Positions 39,601 through 51,449 of a stretch of 64,000 nucleotides of DNA are shown here, piece after piece. Both the position numbers and the translations under genes were made by a program. The notes below the pieces were generated by a model, which saw nothing but the letters and a program-made list of their open reading frames with translations, was not told where the DNA came from and did not search any database. Each line of letters opens with the position of its first letter. The first letter of the stretch is position 1. The stretch spans positions 32,816,001-32,880,000 of the forward strand of contig OX467086.1 in NCBI GenBank assembly GCA_950106755.1. The letters are read 5' to 3'. The stretch comes from Climacium dendroides (Eukaryota; Streptophyta; Bryopsida; Hypnales; Climaciaceae).

Positions 39601-42600
39601 CTACGAGTAGGAACCAACTCCAGTACCCGGTGATGACCGGGATCAGGAAGGCAAATGAAACGTTATAAAGAAAAAACAAAACCATCAACCAGCCGAAAAG
39701 AACACCGCACTCAAAATGAAAAGAAATAACAACAGGGTGAACCAAAATGTACCTGCTGAAGAACTCGGAGAGTGGTGAGCCTTTCCAGAGCTGGGACGTA
39801 CTGCTCTAGATGCACCTCGGGAACAGGGGAGGCTGACGACAACTTATCACTCAAACTAGGCAGTTTCGAAAGTACGGGTTGAGCTTTCGCGGCCAGGTCC
39901 AGAGGATGAAACTCGTTCTCCAAAAGAGCATACAAATCCTTCACCTCGGCTGAAACATAGGTCATAACACCTTTGGAAACCTGAAAAGGAAACACAGATA
40001 TAGACGAACGAGCATGAGAAGGACGAGAACCAAAACCAGATAAATCGATTGTACACCGTAGATTCAAGGGGATGCACAAGACAAGCTTCTGAACAAATCA
40101 GAACTACCGAGCATCCCAAAATATCTGCCGGACCCACGACATCTCCACCATTGACAATCTAGGATCACGAGAGAGACGAATAAAGAAAAACGAAGAACGA
40201 AACCTACAGTACCCTCCGAATTTCAAGAGAGTCTCCACATATAATAGGAAGAGGAACGACCAATTAGGGACTTACAAGTTCAGAAAGAAGAGCTCCACGA
40301 GACAGCTGCAAAATGGCAAACCAACACAACTTTTAGAATAGGAACATGGGACTTAGAAACTGATATCTCTGCAGGGTTAACCAGTTCCTCACTTTTTGGA
40401 CAAAATAAACGATCCCCGTGAGAAGATAAAAGAACGAGGACAGCAGGAACAGAACAACACCGAAGAAAACGGTTTCATAACGACATTCCAAAGCTCGTTT
40501 AACAACAAATAAGTACTGAAACACAAATACAGTTACTTACCACTTCCCGAGAATCTTTCTTCGCATCCAAATTGAAACCCAAAATGTTAGCCATCCGAAT
40601 GTTCCTGTCCTTTTCCATCTCCAACTCGAAATGGTGGGCACCATGCTTGCGGTCATAAGGGGGGACAGCAAGAGTCGCCAACACAACAGACGAGGCCATC
40701 AGCTGCATGTCCTTGGCCGTCAGATTCTTGTTGTAACTCTTCTGCAGATTGTACAGCTTGTACCAGGCGTACGCATGGTACAGGTGACTCTCAGACACCC
40801 AATAGATTTGAGTCAACTTCGCATAGTAGATGGCCATCATCTGCGGTTTGGGGGTTCTTTTCACCATGGACATCAGTCCATGAATATCCTCGACAGAGCG
40901 GAAGGCTTCCTGGAAAGTAGAAAAGGTCAACAACAACGCAATCGAATTACTGATACACGAAAACAAGTGGCATTGCAAGAAACCCAGTCCACACCAAAAC
41001 GATATATCAAAATAACACTGCCCTCATGAAGTCCCGGTGCTCTGCAGCAGCTGCAACTCAGAAATAGAGCGGTACGGATTCAATTGGCACGCACTGGGGC
41101 ATCATCACACTAAACACTGAAAATGTATAATCAAGCAATGTCAAGCCCCGTGCAAGCAAAAGTATGAACCGCACCTGCCATAGCTCGAGCTCAGTGGCTA
41201 TCTTCAGCTGCTCAAACCGAGTCTCGAGGTACAACTGCAAACTTTCGGGCTGAGTCAGATCAGGTCGATCACGCTGATCCCTGTACTTGTTCAGATTGCT
41301 AAGGTGGTTACGAAGAATTTCACACAAACGTCGAAACTCAGTGGTACGCTTGTATTGAAGACAAAACTGAAACGCCCGGTGAGCTGTCATCTGCGAGCAT
41401 TACAAATGAAGCTCAGAATCCCACCAGAAAACACCCGAGAGAAAAATGAGAATCAAACATGGTTTCTCGAGACGCAGGACAACTGGACCAATGAAAAGGA
41501 GAGGTAGACGCCCGTGCTCGACAACATGGACTCTCCTTCCAGTAGGAAAAAAAATAGACAGGTTTCCGGCCCAGATCAATCTCCTGAATGTTGGTAACTG
41601 AATCAACTAAAAGTCCGAGGTAGCTTGAGCACCACAGGACTAACGAACCGGAAGGCCATCGACTCAAAGGTAGCCAGGACACCATAGGACCAAGGGAGCA
41701 GTAACGACAGGCAGCTATGCTACCAGAGGCGAAGTCCCTACAGCACTGGCTCGCTTGTCGAGCAAGGTCCCACCCAACGAGTCGCCCACTCCAGAGGCCC
41801 GGCCCAGGGACAGCGAAGGCCTACAACATGGGTGGCTGCAAAATCACTAGAACACGTCCCAACCTACTCTATGGCATGTAGAAAAGGCGCCTAAATAATA
41901 CAGTAGAACTTCAAGGACTGAAAGGAGGTACACTTAAGAATGTCTCTTAGAATCGAGCTTCAAGGCTTGGTTGGCAGGTCGAGACCATTCGGATGCGTCC
42001 CAACACTTTATGACCAAAACGGGAAATCGAGAACAAGAAGGGGATACTCATTCCCAAGAGCTGTACTTACAGCATACAAAGACTCCAACTTCGAGTTGTT
42101 CCGCAATATTTCCAACACCGTGCGGTAAGTTTCCCACAGAAATTTGAACCAGGGGGTCACAGTTTCGCGGTCAGACCGTTCCTTGCCCTTCTCGCCACTC
42201 ACATAACTCAACATCAAGTCCTCAGGCCTTTTCTCGGCCTCCAAGTCCTCCACATCCAGAGTCACTTCGGCGGCCGCGGCTTGAGCTTGCGCAGCCTCGG
42301 CACGCTCGCTGGACAGCTGAAGGAAGTACTTGATCACTTCCTCCAAAGAACTCACATTCACTTGCTGACACACGATACGGTACTGAATAAGACCATCTTT
42401 CGCAAAACGGCCCTTCTTCATGTCCACACAGAGTTCCACATACTTGAACATAATCTTCTCCAGCGTCTTCTGCCATGCTCGGTACCTCTTCGACGTGATC
42501 AGGTCGTGAAGCGCTTGCAAAGCAGCCTGCTTTTGACCCACATTCATCAACTCTGACACACGGACAAAATCGAACAGTCAGTCATGCCAACACCAAGGGC

Positions 42601-43596
42601 ACTCCACACCAGGTTCACCATTCAACTCCCTCATCTCTCAATAATCAAGCATGTTCCAGCAGCTTCGCCAGGCGTTCTATTGAACTGGAATCTAGGATTC
42701 AAAGTCACACCAAAGCAGTATACCACAGCCTAAATGAACTATTCTTCTGTGTACCTTGGGACCACCATCAAGAAGCTCTGGAGTGAATACCCACTCCATC
42801 ACTCCATCAACGAATGGCCAGTCAACAAGGGGCTACTACAAAGAGGCAAAGCTTAGCAAATAAGTGAAGTTCCGATCTCGTCCATCAACAGGGAAAACAA
42901 TCGTGGCGTTTGAATGATCATGAAGCCTTTCGAAAAACGTATCACGGACTTTAATACAATAATCGATGCTCTGGTATCCAGCGGTGGAAACGCATTTTAG
43001 CCTCATCCAAGCGCAATCCGTCAATCTCATGGGAATCGAGATTTTCCCAACAATCAAGGAACCCGCGTACCGTAGTCTATTAGGTCAGAATGACCTCGGC
43101 ACAGAGATCCAAACACAGAGCTCGCTAACGAAAATTAACCCCTGAAAATACCCCCTCAAATCAGATTATCTTCCACCAAGCCCACTACTTCTCGTATCTT
43201 TCCAAATTCGCAGCCACTCTGATTATTTTAGGGTTTCGAAAATTAGAGGCGGTCCCATAGACAGATATGAATCGATCACCACCGCAAAACAGAAGGCCAA
43301 ATCTTTACTCTCAACTGCCTGTAAGAGTTCGAGACCACGAACACTCTTGAAACCCAACTTCCGAACCCTAACTCGTTTGCTCAAACACCGCAGAGGCCAC
43401 AGACACCACTTCCGCGGTGATTCGATCCGTCAGCACAAGGCGGAAGTCATGAAAGGCCACGAATTGAGCGGAAATCACAGTAGCAGACACACGACTACAC
43501 AAGCCTTAATCCGTAACAAGAGAGTGCTGGAGAGAGTGTGGTGAATGTACCTTCAGCTCGCTTGAGTGCATTTTCGGGCTTGGCGAAAGTCGCCAT
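36671..43596 (-). CDS. Eukaryotic translation initiation factor 3 subunit A (eIF3a), copy 2
   Basis: This copy encodes the same 1014-codon protein as 6364-13287. Exons are 43596-43551, 42552-42071, 41390-41175, 40909-40541, 40305-40276, 39980-39753, 39513-39352, 39215-38991, 38779-38570, 38392-38180, 38081-38001, 37901-37700 and 37251-36671. Exons 2-13 and all introns between them appear identical to copy 1. Exon 1 differs at two synonymous sites (ACT for ACC, GCA for GCT) and the 5' flank differs at roughly one base in ten. Intron 1 has a 2-bp length difference close to the donor site. With a full frame and intact splice sites, the copy should be functional. Its separate promoter could give a different expression pattern. 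Confidence 0.94.
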
Positions 43597-43749
43597 GGTG
43601 ACGAAACGGAAAACCGTCTCCTTCCAGGCCCTGGCGATGGAATTGACGCAGAGCTCCCCGGTGGAAGTGCAGAAAGGGAGAAAGGGTGATGGAGGGAGCT
43701 TGACGAGGCACAAGAGCGCAAGCAAGCTCCAGCAACGGAAGCGGAGAAA

Positions 43750-43758
43750 AAACCCTAA
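43750..43758 (+). promoter_or_regulatory. Telo-box in the eIF3a copy 2 promoter
   Basis: AAACCCTAA lies 154 bp upstream of the copy 2 ATG (43596). It is retained although the surrounding promoter has diverged from copy 1, which suggests functional constraint. Confidence 0.5.
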
Positions 43759-43838
43759 TGCTCAGTGGCAACTGTTGTGCCTTTGGATCGGTCCTGATCG
43801 GAGGGCCCCAGTGAAAATCGACGAGATGATCTGTATAC

Positions 43839-46200
43839 GTGTTATAAGCTATATTTTTCAAAATTGTGAAAATGTATTATAGTATGCAACTTATAATTTC
43901 ATTATGACCTCGAAAAATTAGTTATAAAACATGATCCATATCTATATGATTAAATGAGCTACTGCACAAACCAAATGTTTTTACGAATCTTTGAATCCAA
44001 AAATTAAAAATTCTTTCTGTAATGAGTTATAATTTTAATATTTCTGATTTTCATAGTTTTGTTTTTCTTGAAGTTCAAAGCAAGTCGTAAATATAGTGAT
44101 TTTTAAAGATTTTAATTTTTTTCTAATTGAAGTCATTTTGAAGGGGCATTTTTGAATTCAGAAGCTTATGTTTTGTGCGCTTATTTTTTGTAGCGAGACC
44201 CACATATACCTATTGAATAATAAATTATTTGAAAAAAATGTCCTTAACTTGTACGATACTAAATTTAATGAATTTGTAGATGAGTCTTTAAATAAAAGTC
44301 ATTGATGATAAATTCATTTTAATGTATTTAGGATGTATTTGCATTCATGCATTGTTCAAATTTTGAATGATTGGTCCTTATGGGGTTAATTCTAAGAGGA
44401 TGTGACCTCTCAAGAAGATAATTAGTGAAAAATGATCTTAATTATGGACAAATAGGTTCTTTCTTCTTTTTTACAAAAATCTTGCAAGTCATCCATCAAC
44501 CATGTTTTGGGATCTTATTGTCATTAGTTGAAGGAGCCATTATTTTTCCACCCAAATTTGTAAATTTTATGAAATAGGACTATTTAGACTAAAAATTTTT
44601 TGGATAGACAACAACCTAAAGATTTATAAAAAGTAATTGTTGGAATGACTATTGTAATGCAGATGATAATTAGGATTTTAGAGTAGTGAACATCATAGAG
44701 ACAAATAAAATTGAGTGATCAATTCACTATAACAAAGCATGGTAAACAAAGCATGGTAAAAATAAAAGAAACCCAATTTTGAGTGTGGTTATTTTTACCA
44801 TGTTTTGTTATTGTGAATTAAGGCTGTCAACTTTAGCAAGCAATGTTTAGCAATTCAAATCACAAATTATAAAGTGATTGATTAAGTATGCATACATGTA
44901 GTTTTGTGTATGTATGAAAAACAAAATTTCAAAAGATAGTAGGATTTTTTGAAATAGAATTTATGAAGTAGCTAAGGATTTTGTACTTCGTTTGGTTCAT
45001 AATAGTGTATTTTTTGGGGCCTTATAGGGCCTAAATGCTCCCCCAAAATTAGGTTGCCTCACTGCTATAGTTTTTTGGGATAAAAAATCAAAAAAATTGC
45101 TCACATGCCAACATGGCACTTTAGTACAAAGTCACTATCTCTATATTTTAGTGCAGAAGTACGAGTCGTAAGGCTTGACGTTTGAGTGTGATTCTCGCAC
45201 CATTAATGGTAATGCTGCTAGTTCCTTCCAATTTTAGTTTTTGGTGCACTAAAAGAAACCAAGGCAATTGTCTTGCTTTAGGATTTTGTTGCCCAAGTGC
45301 TTTCAATTGGCATAGTTTTTGTTGTCTCCTTACTCTTGGTTTAGGTTACCAAAATGCCAAATTCAATTAAGGGGTTATTTTGTTGTTGCCTTTATTGTTG
45401 CAATTGTTGCCCATGAACTACCAAATCTCGTCCAATATTTCTTTTGGCAATACTAGACCTATAGTGAACAAATTTCTAGAAATGCTTCTTGAATGCAGCA
45501 TTGAACACCTTCAATTTCATTTAAAATTTATTTTTGTTAGAAGCGCCAATGCCATTGAACATTGTCACTATGCCATTTGCAATAATTGGTGCTTTGAAAT
45601 TTGCTTCACTTCATGGCTCTGTGCACTTACAGAATGGAGGCTTCGCAAATGTGTACAACTTTTTATAAGATTCCTCATTGGAGTGCAATTGGAGTAGTGG
45701 GTTTACTTCTTCCTTGATATTTTTTAATTGCATTTGTCCTTCAAATTGTGTTGAGGATTACTTATTTTGTTTGTTTTGGGGGAATTGCTTTGTTGGAATG
45801 GAAGACTCTACTACAATGGACGTTGGGTTAGCTACTAGTGCAAATGCCTTGGTTTTGAGAAAGGCAATAGCTCTAAGGGAGAAGAGGTTCGCTCGATTGG
45901 AAAAGGAGAGGGAAGCTAGAGTCTCCAAAGTAGTCGTATGATTGAATCTAAGGGTCACAAGAAGGCATGCTAGAAGACAACGATGCAGTCCTATTTTCTT
46001 TACTCCTGCAAACCCGACAATGAAGCCGCTCTAGAGGTCACCGAAAGCGTATCAGTAAATTAGGGTTCTATGACACTGGGCATTGATTTTTAGATGGAGA
46101 CAGTTTGCATGACGTTGTTGTGTTTGTAGACGCAGCCTTATAAGTGGCATCCAAAAATATGAAGCTTCTCTAATCCTTTTGCAATCGCCCCCAAGAGTAG
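43839..46200. other. AT-rich intergenic stretch with unrecognised short frames
   Basis: Short plus-strand frames at 45182-45941 show no clear domain. The last part (SANALVLRKAIALREKRFARLEKEREARV, abbreviated) is a charged helix just upstream of transposase remnants and may belong to them. Nothing firmer can be said. Confidence 0.35.
44729..44821. repeat. Short hairpin element
   Basis: AATTCACTATAACAAAGCAT followed by GGTAAA is the near inverted repeat of TTTACCATGTTTTGTTATTG followed by TGAATT, separated by about 40 bp. The GCATGGTAAACAAA block is locally duplicated. It is probably a tiny MITE or its solo end. Confidence 0.55.
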
Positions 46201-47759
46201 TGCTCCAACGATGATTCCATTGCTCATACTTTGGGTGTTGAAGCTAAATTCCGCATCCTCTTTGAGAGCAACAAATCCTCTGGCAATAAAGACTTCAAGG
46301 TTCCTCTGCCCTTCAAACGCAATAAGAAAAATTACAACCTGACAAGGAAATTCAAGATGGCATGGTCAGCAAAGTGTCCTTGGGGGAGATGGTTCTAGCA
46401 AATGACACTGCCCTTGCACCTTGTTTTTTATTGTATTTGCAAGAACATGGGCCCTAAACCTTACTTTATGGGGCCGAAGTTGTATACATTGCAAAGTCAC
46501 GATAAAAGAGAGAAGAATAAAAAAATGTATTATTGTATGCAGGCCAACGACCCATGACTATTTTGGAGCAAGTGAACTCTAATAATAGCTTGGAGTACTG
46601 CTAGAACCCATACAACTTGTGAGCTTATTCCAAATTCTCAGTGATAAAAGACCAATGTTAGAATTTACTTCATGCTTCAAACTCTAAGAATTGCTTAAGA
46701 TGCTTGACTTGCCTAGATTACATTGGACAAAAGGAGTTGGTTGGATTATGGCCACTCAAATGTGGTCCATTGTGTAAGAGAAGATGAAGGCTTCCATACT
46801 ATATGCTTAGTACATTGTTGTTACGACTAATGAGGCCAACGTTGAAGACAATAGGAGCTACATTGTAATGCATTGCTATGTGATGGAAAATTGGATTCGT
46901 ATTCTAATGCTGATTTTATTGCAGAAGTTCGAGGTTGATGGAACTTTAGCTGATAACCTCACTTCTGGAATTATTTTTGCCTTGAGAGTAAAGGGTGGCT
47001 TGACAGTAGTTACAATTTCTACAAAGATGATTTGCTTTGGGACTAATGGGGTGGCCGCCTTCCAAAGTCATTGAATTAGAGTTACCAAGCAAATCCAAAG
47101 TGCCCACGCCTCTTTCATGCAAGGCGCACAAATGTAATTTAGCTTTTAAAACCTTGTCCTCTTTGGACATGATGTCTGCCATAAAGGACTTGCTAAAGGT
47201 GTGCCACAAGTATTTTGCTCAAAGCCCCAAGAAGTTTATAAAGTTTCATAGTCTAGCACTAATGCTACAAACTGAGGATCTGAAACTACTAAAAAATGTA
47301 GTGACCCATTGGATTTCTTTAATCGATCCTCTTAGGCAACTGAAGAGCGTGTACGGCTTTGTTGTGGCAAAGTTGAACATCAACACCACTAGCAACAACG
47401 AAACAATAAGTTTCTTCTAACAGTATTTGTTCTATTATGTTACACTAAATGCTTCCTGTACTAAATCCTTATTACGTTGCTCTTTGATTACTTGGCTATT
47501 CCTTCATTTGCTTGTGTCTTGCTTTGGACATTTTGCCCTAAAAATTATCATTAGGACACTCAATGTGACTCTAAGTAAGGTTCAAGTGAAAATTACAGCA
47601 CTCACTCTCCCATCGCATCACATGCACCCATTCACTCCACATACACTTGGTTCATCACAAGTTTTATAGCAATGTGCAATTAAAATTGCAATTGTTTAAC
47701 CACAATTGAGAAGGAAAAAACCCATCCAAACCTCCAATTGTTCCCCCTTCTAAAGGCAG

Positions 47760-48240
47760 CAGACCAACCTTCACAAAAACAGTCATCATTTCTTCACACT
47801 ATCTCCAATTGGCTTGAGTTTTGACTTTTTGGAAAGCCAACTTGATCATCCTTGTCCTCCCCAAAATTCAGCTCCATCCCGTTCTTCAATCGTTCAAAGT
47901 GTCTCGCCAAAGTTGGTGCTGTCCATTCGCCACAGCAATAGACCTCTCCTCACAAAAATGGCCGCCATTTCTTCACACCATCTCCAATTGGCTTGAGTTT
48001 TGACTTTTTGGAAAGCTAACTTGATTCTACTTGTCCTCCCCAAAATTCAGCTCCATCCCGTTCTTCAATCGTCCAAAGTGTCTCGCCAAAGTCGGTGCTG
48101 TCCATTCGCCGCGGCAGTAAACCTCTCCTCACAAAAACGGCCACCATTTCTTCAAAGTTGCTTCAAATTGTATGAAAATTGTCTTCATGGAAAGATAACT
48201 TGAATGTGCCCCTCCCCTACAATTTTCGGCCCCATCAAAG
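47760..48240. repeat. 179-bp tandem repeat, two clear copies and a decayed third
   Basis: GGCTTGAGTTTTGACTTTTT starts at 47811 and again at 47990. The intervening 179 bp repeats with a few changes, and a third weaker copy follows to about 48240. It lies in the material that splits the hAT-like transposase. Confidence 0.85.
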
Positions 48241-49343
48241 CTACTTTCCGGCCTTGGTAGCTCTTCAAAGATGGCAGTTTGGTGCAAGGCTCCGAAACCC
48301 TAACTCTCCTTCATGTTTTCTCTTCCAATTTCCCATCTAACCTTACACCACTCCTCTTTTCACCCATTTTTCCTCCCAAGGTGAAAACTTACTCGACTAA
48401 TTACCCTAAGATCCTCAATCAACCTCTTGCACTCATTGTTTTCTCCCCAAAAAGACATACACACACAACACACAAGAGAGCCAAAAAACAAGCACCACAA
48501 GAGAGAAGAGAGAGAGGAGAAAAAACTCCTAACCCTAAACCAACTAACTAACTAACACTCTAAATCACTTTCATCCAAGCTAATTTACTAAAATTTCATT
48601 AAATCATTACTAATTGCCTAAATTAAAGTTTCTACCACTATGTTAGTTTTCTCATAATAGTTTTAAGTTTGATAACTTCTTTTGTGCTTTTCATATTTCT
48701 TCTTTTTTGTTGGTTTTTGATTTATATTTAGGTCCATTTTCAACTTCTAATCCTTGTTTTCAATTCCTTTTTGTATTTTTCATCTTTTTAAATATTTTTG
48801 GGTTGAAATTTTGATCTAGTTTCTTGTCCTATGTACCAAAAGTCTTCTAACTAATGGTTATAGTTTAATTTAGGATACTAACACTTTTGAATCTAAAACT
48901 CATATATATATTTTAATTATTTTCTATTATATTAAAAGTGAACCAGTATGGTGGTTCACACCACCCTGTCTTCCAAGTTTACCACATTAGGTACATTGTT
49001 ATAGCTTTGGATATTAAGGTAAAGAATTTTGGTATATTTTCCATTTTTTTTGGTGGGTGGTCGATGACCACCTAGTGACGAAGGTTCTGGTAAAGTAATG
49101 CAAGTGAGGTTTCTATTGCTTTCTAAACTATTTTCATCAATTTTCATAGCTTGTTTAATTTTTCTCTTTCCTATTTTAGCTTTTACATTCTATAGCTTCA
49201 GATAAACTTCTCAAAGAAACTAGCCAAGCAACAAAGGTATCTTAGAAAGGTACAAATAATGTATGCTAATGTAATTTCATTATGTTGCTTTTATCTCCAT
49301 TTTTGTTTGTCCTTCATGTAGTTGACACAACGGCTGAGGGTAT
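48241..49343. other. CT/CA-rich then AT-rich non-coding stretch
   Basis: The stretch at 48290-48550 is pyrimidine-rich, then CA/GA-rich, resembling plant 5' UTR or LTR leader sequence, and ends with CTAA tandem units. No coding frame follows. It could be a fragment of a longer transposon. Confidence 0.35.
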
Positions 49344-50413
49344 CACTAGAAGAAAAAGCAGGGTTTTGCAACTGCGGTTTGCGACTGGTTTGTAGTCGTA
49401 TCGGACGTTTGCGACTTGGTGATATTCTGGAGTCCGCAATCGCAGTGGACAAGTCGCATGAGTTGCACTGCAATCGCGAGGTTGTTTGTCATTCGATAGG
49501 CAATGGAGAACTTCGTCGATGAACTGCTGTGACGTGGTTGCTGATGTGGAAGTTATTCACTTATTTGTGTGCAACTGGTTTGCGATTAACATACAACTGG
49601 TGTACAACTAGTTTGCGATTGACATACAACTGGTTTGCAATTGGTGTGCAACTCGTTTGCGATTGATGTGCAACTCGTTTGCGACTAGTGTGCAATTAGT
49701 TTGCGATTGATGTGCAACTCGTTTGCGATTAGTGTGCAACTGATTTGCGATTGACATACAATTGGTTTGCAACTAGTTTGCGACTTGGTTATAATTTATA
49801 GAGTTGTAGATTATAGAAATCTACAAATTGTAGAAATCTACAAAGTGTAAAAATCTACAAAATATATAAATATTAGAATTTCACTATCAAAATTCATTAC
49901 ACAAGAATGCTATAACTTACCATTCTTATCTGTTCAAGCTGATGGTATTCTTGACAATCGATATGAGACAATTGAATCAATTTTCAGTCATGTTCTAGTT
50001 GCATTGCACTTGTTCTCTAGTTGCATTTGAATCGTTTTTTAGTTGCACTGTAGTCGGGCTCTAGTTGCATTATAGTTGATTCCTAGTTGCATTTGAGTCA
50101 TTTCTAAGTTGCAATCTTCTAGTTTTTAGTTGCAACCTGTAATCAGAGCGATTGCATTTTTCCACGGTGGACTCTACTTCGCGGATAGCTGTCCACATGG
50201 ACAACTGCGATGAATGTTGGATGTAGAATACCTCATGTCAGTTCTTCTGTTACAATATCGTAACCCTCTTCTTCATTTTCCGACTACTTTGCAACTACAA
50301 CTACATACACGTGAAATTTGGTGCAAATACAGAGGGCTACAGTCGCATCTCAGTTGTATAGGACACATAGTCGCATCTCAGTGGGTTGCAACGGACACGT
50401 TTTTCTTCTAGTG
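49344..50413. mobile_element. Non-autonomous CACTA-type (EnSpm-like) element
   Basis: The 1070-bp element has 14-bp perfect terminal inverted repeats CACTAGAAGAAAAA. These are very close to the classic CACTACAAGAAAA end. It is flanked by a 3-bp TAT duplication (49341-49343 and 50414-50416). The inside is full of short repeated words in both orientations (TTTGCGATTG, GCAACTGGTTTG, TAGTTGCATT), like the subterminal repeats bound by CACTA transposases. No transposase is encoded, so it depends on a partner elsewhere. Confidence 0.88.
49560..49795. repeat. Degenerate tandem array inside the CACTA element
   Basis: Units of about 16-17 bp of the form GTGCAACTSGTTTGCGATT(GA) recur more than ten times. 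They are probably the transposase-binding subterminal array. Confidence 0.75.
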
Positions 50414-50806
50414 TATGTGGAATTCCAAGTAGCAAATTAGCAAATTGAAACTTGATCAAACTTTAACAATCTTGCATGTTTTCTTTTTCAATGTAGTATC
50501 TGTTTTAGCCAACCGGGGCAATTTTCTTCCTGTCTATTTTCTTCTTGCATTCGTATTGACTCTGGATTGTGTAGGTGGGGTATAGCAACTCATTGACAAG
50601 CTTAAATCACAATTTCCATCCAATGGACTTATAGATGCATTGGGCATGGTTTACCCACAATATTGGTTACAAGCTAGGTGTGAAGTGACATTCTAGAAGC
50701 ATCTTGACATTATAAAAAAAAACTTTGGTGAACCTCAATGGATTCACGGAAAGGAAGGCAGTAAGCTCATGGCCCCTCTCCTAAATTCATGGCCCTCTCC
50801 TAGATA

Positions 50807-51037
50807 CAAGGTTTTCATAGTGGGCGGACGTCCGATTCGCCCGACAGGGTGTGGACGCTGTAGTCAGGGCGCGGACAGGATCGTCAGGGCGTGGACGGGA
50901 TCATCAAGGCGTGGACGGGATCGTCAGGGCGCAAACGGCAGGGCGCGGATGGGATCGTCAAGGTACAAAACTCTCAAAATTAAAGCCGTCCAGACCGTCC
51001 GTCTGTCCGGTCCGGTTCGCCCATTATGACAACCATG
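50807..51037. mobile_element. hAT-type MITE with 8-bp target duplication
   Basis: The 231-bp element starts CAAGGTTTTCATAGTGGGCG and ends with the near inverted copy (reverse complement CATGGTTGTCATAATGGGCG). It is flanked on both sides by CCTAGATA (50799-50806 and 51038-51045). The 8-bp duplication and CA-GG ends fit the hAT superfamily. The GC-rich interior contains a tandem array of about 20-bp units (GGGCGTGGACGGGATCGTCA). It is inserted in the decayed hAT-like transposase. Confidence 0.85.
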
Positions 51038-51449
51038 CCTAGATAGCTTTCAATTAGAATGTTAGCAAGCTTTTTCAAGTTGGCCATGTTGTTCAATTCC
51101 ATGATAGCCATGGAACCACCATTCCTTGTCAATCCCTTAACAAAGCTCTGGAAAAGTCTAGCTGCTAATTCTACCTTGGCCTCCAATTTTGTTGGGTACG
51201 TAAAATTGGCTGAGATGGCTATGATTCATGTCTTGGGATTAGTTGAAGACAAACACTACTTCTTTGCCTTGTCTTTTCTAAAGGATAAGGTTAGAAATCA
51301 CTTGGATTCCAACTTGGCAGAGGTTGTGGGAATAAAGGCACAACATGTTGTATTTTTCTTTACAAAGAATGTTTTCAACAGTGACTTGCCTGAGTTGAAC
51401 GACATTGCTATGGAGTGTCAGGATAGTTGGGTTTTCTAGTTAGCATTCC

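Larger units (their letters stand above)
33092..43838 (-). repeat. Right arm of the giant inverted duplication
   Basis: Reverse complement of about 6115-18178. It contains eIF3a copy 2 and the same fold-back and TTAA-ended elements in mirrored order. The segment 36064-43462 matches 6496-13894 with a constant coordinate sum of 49,958, hence with no net indel. The arm is shorter than the left one, largely because it lacks the roughly 710-bp insert, the AT microsatellite and other sequence. Confidence 0.88.
46210..51441 (+). pseudogene. Decayed hAT-like transposase, interrupted by other elements
   Basis: Fragments in order on the plus strand resemble plant transposases with a YPQYW motif. First is an N-terminal part near 46280-46550 (NYNLTRKFKMAWSAKCPW, then Cys/His residues). 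Next is a middle part at 46930-47420 (GTLADNLTSGII, KMICFGTNGVAAFQ, CKAHKCNLAFKTLSS, LLKNVVTHWISLIDPLRQLK). Last is a C-terminal part near 50580-51441 (LIDALGMVYPQYWLQ, LWKSLAANSTL, KLAEMAMIHVLGLVEDK, LSFLKDKVRN). Frame changes and stops are frequent. About 3.1 kb of unrelated sequence lies between the middle and C-terminal parts, and a hAT-type MITE sits in the latter. The family assignment rests on motif memory. The element is clearly dead. Confidence 0.6.

Noticed and set aside
48460..48550. A gene 5' UTR with CA and GA runs and CTAA repeats
   Set aside because: No start codon followed by a supported coding frame was found downstream. It is left as non-coding.
49560..49795. A CRISPR-like array
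   Set aside because: The repeats are degenerate, have no constant spacers, occur in both orientations and lie inside a eukaryotic CACTA-type transposon.
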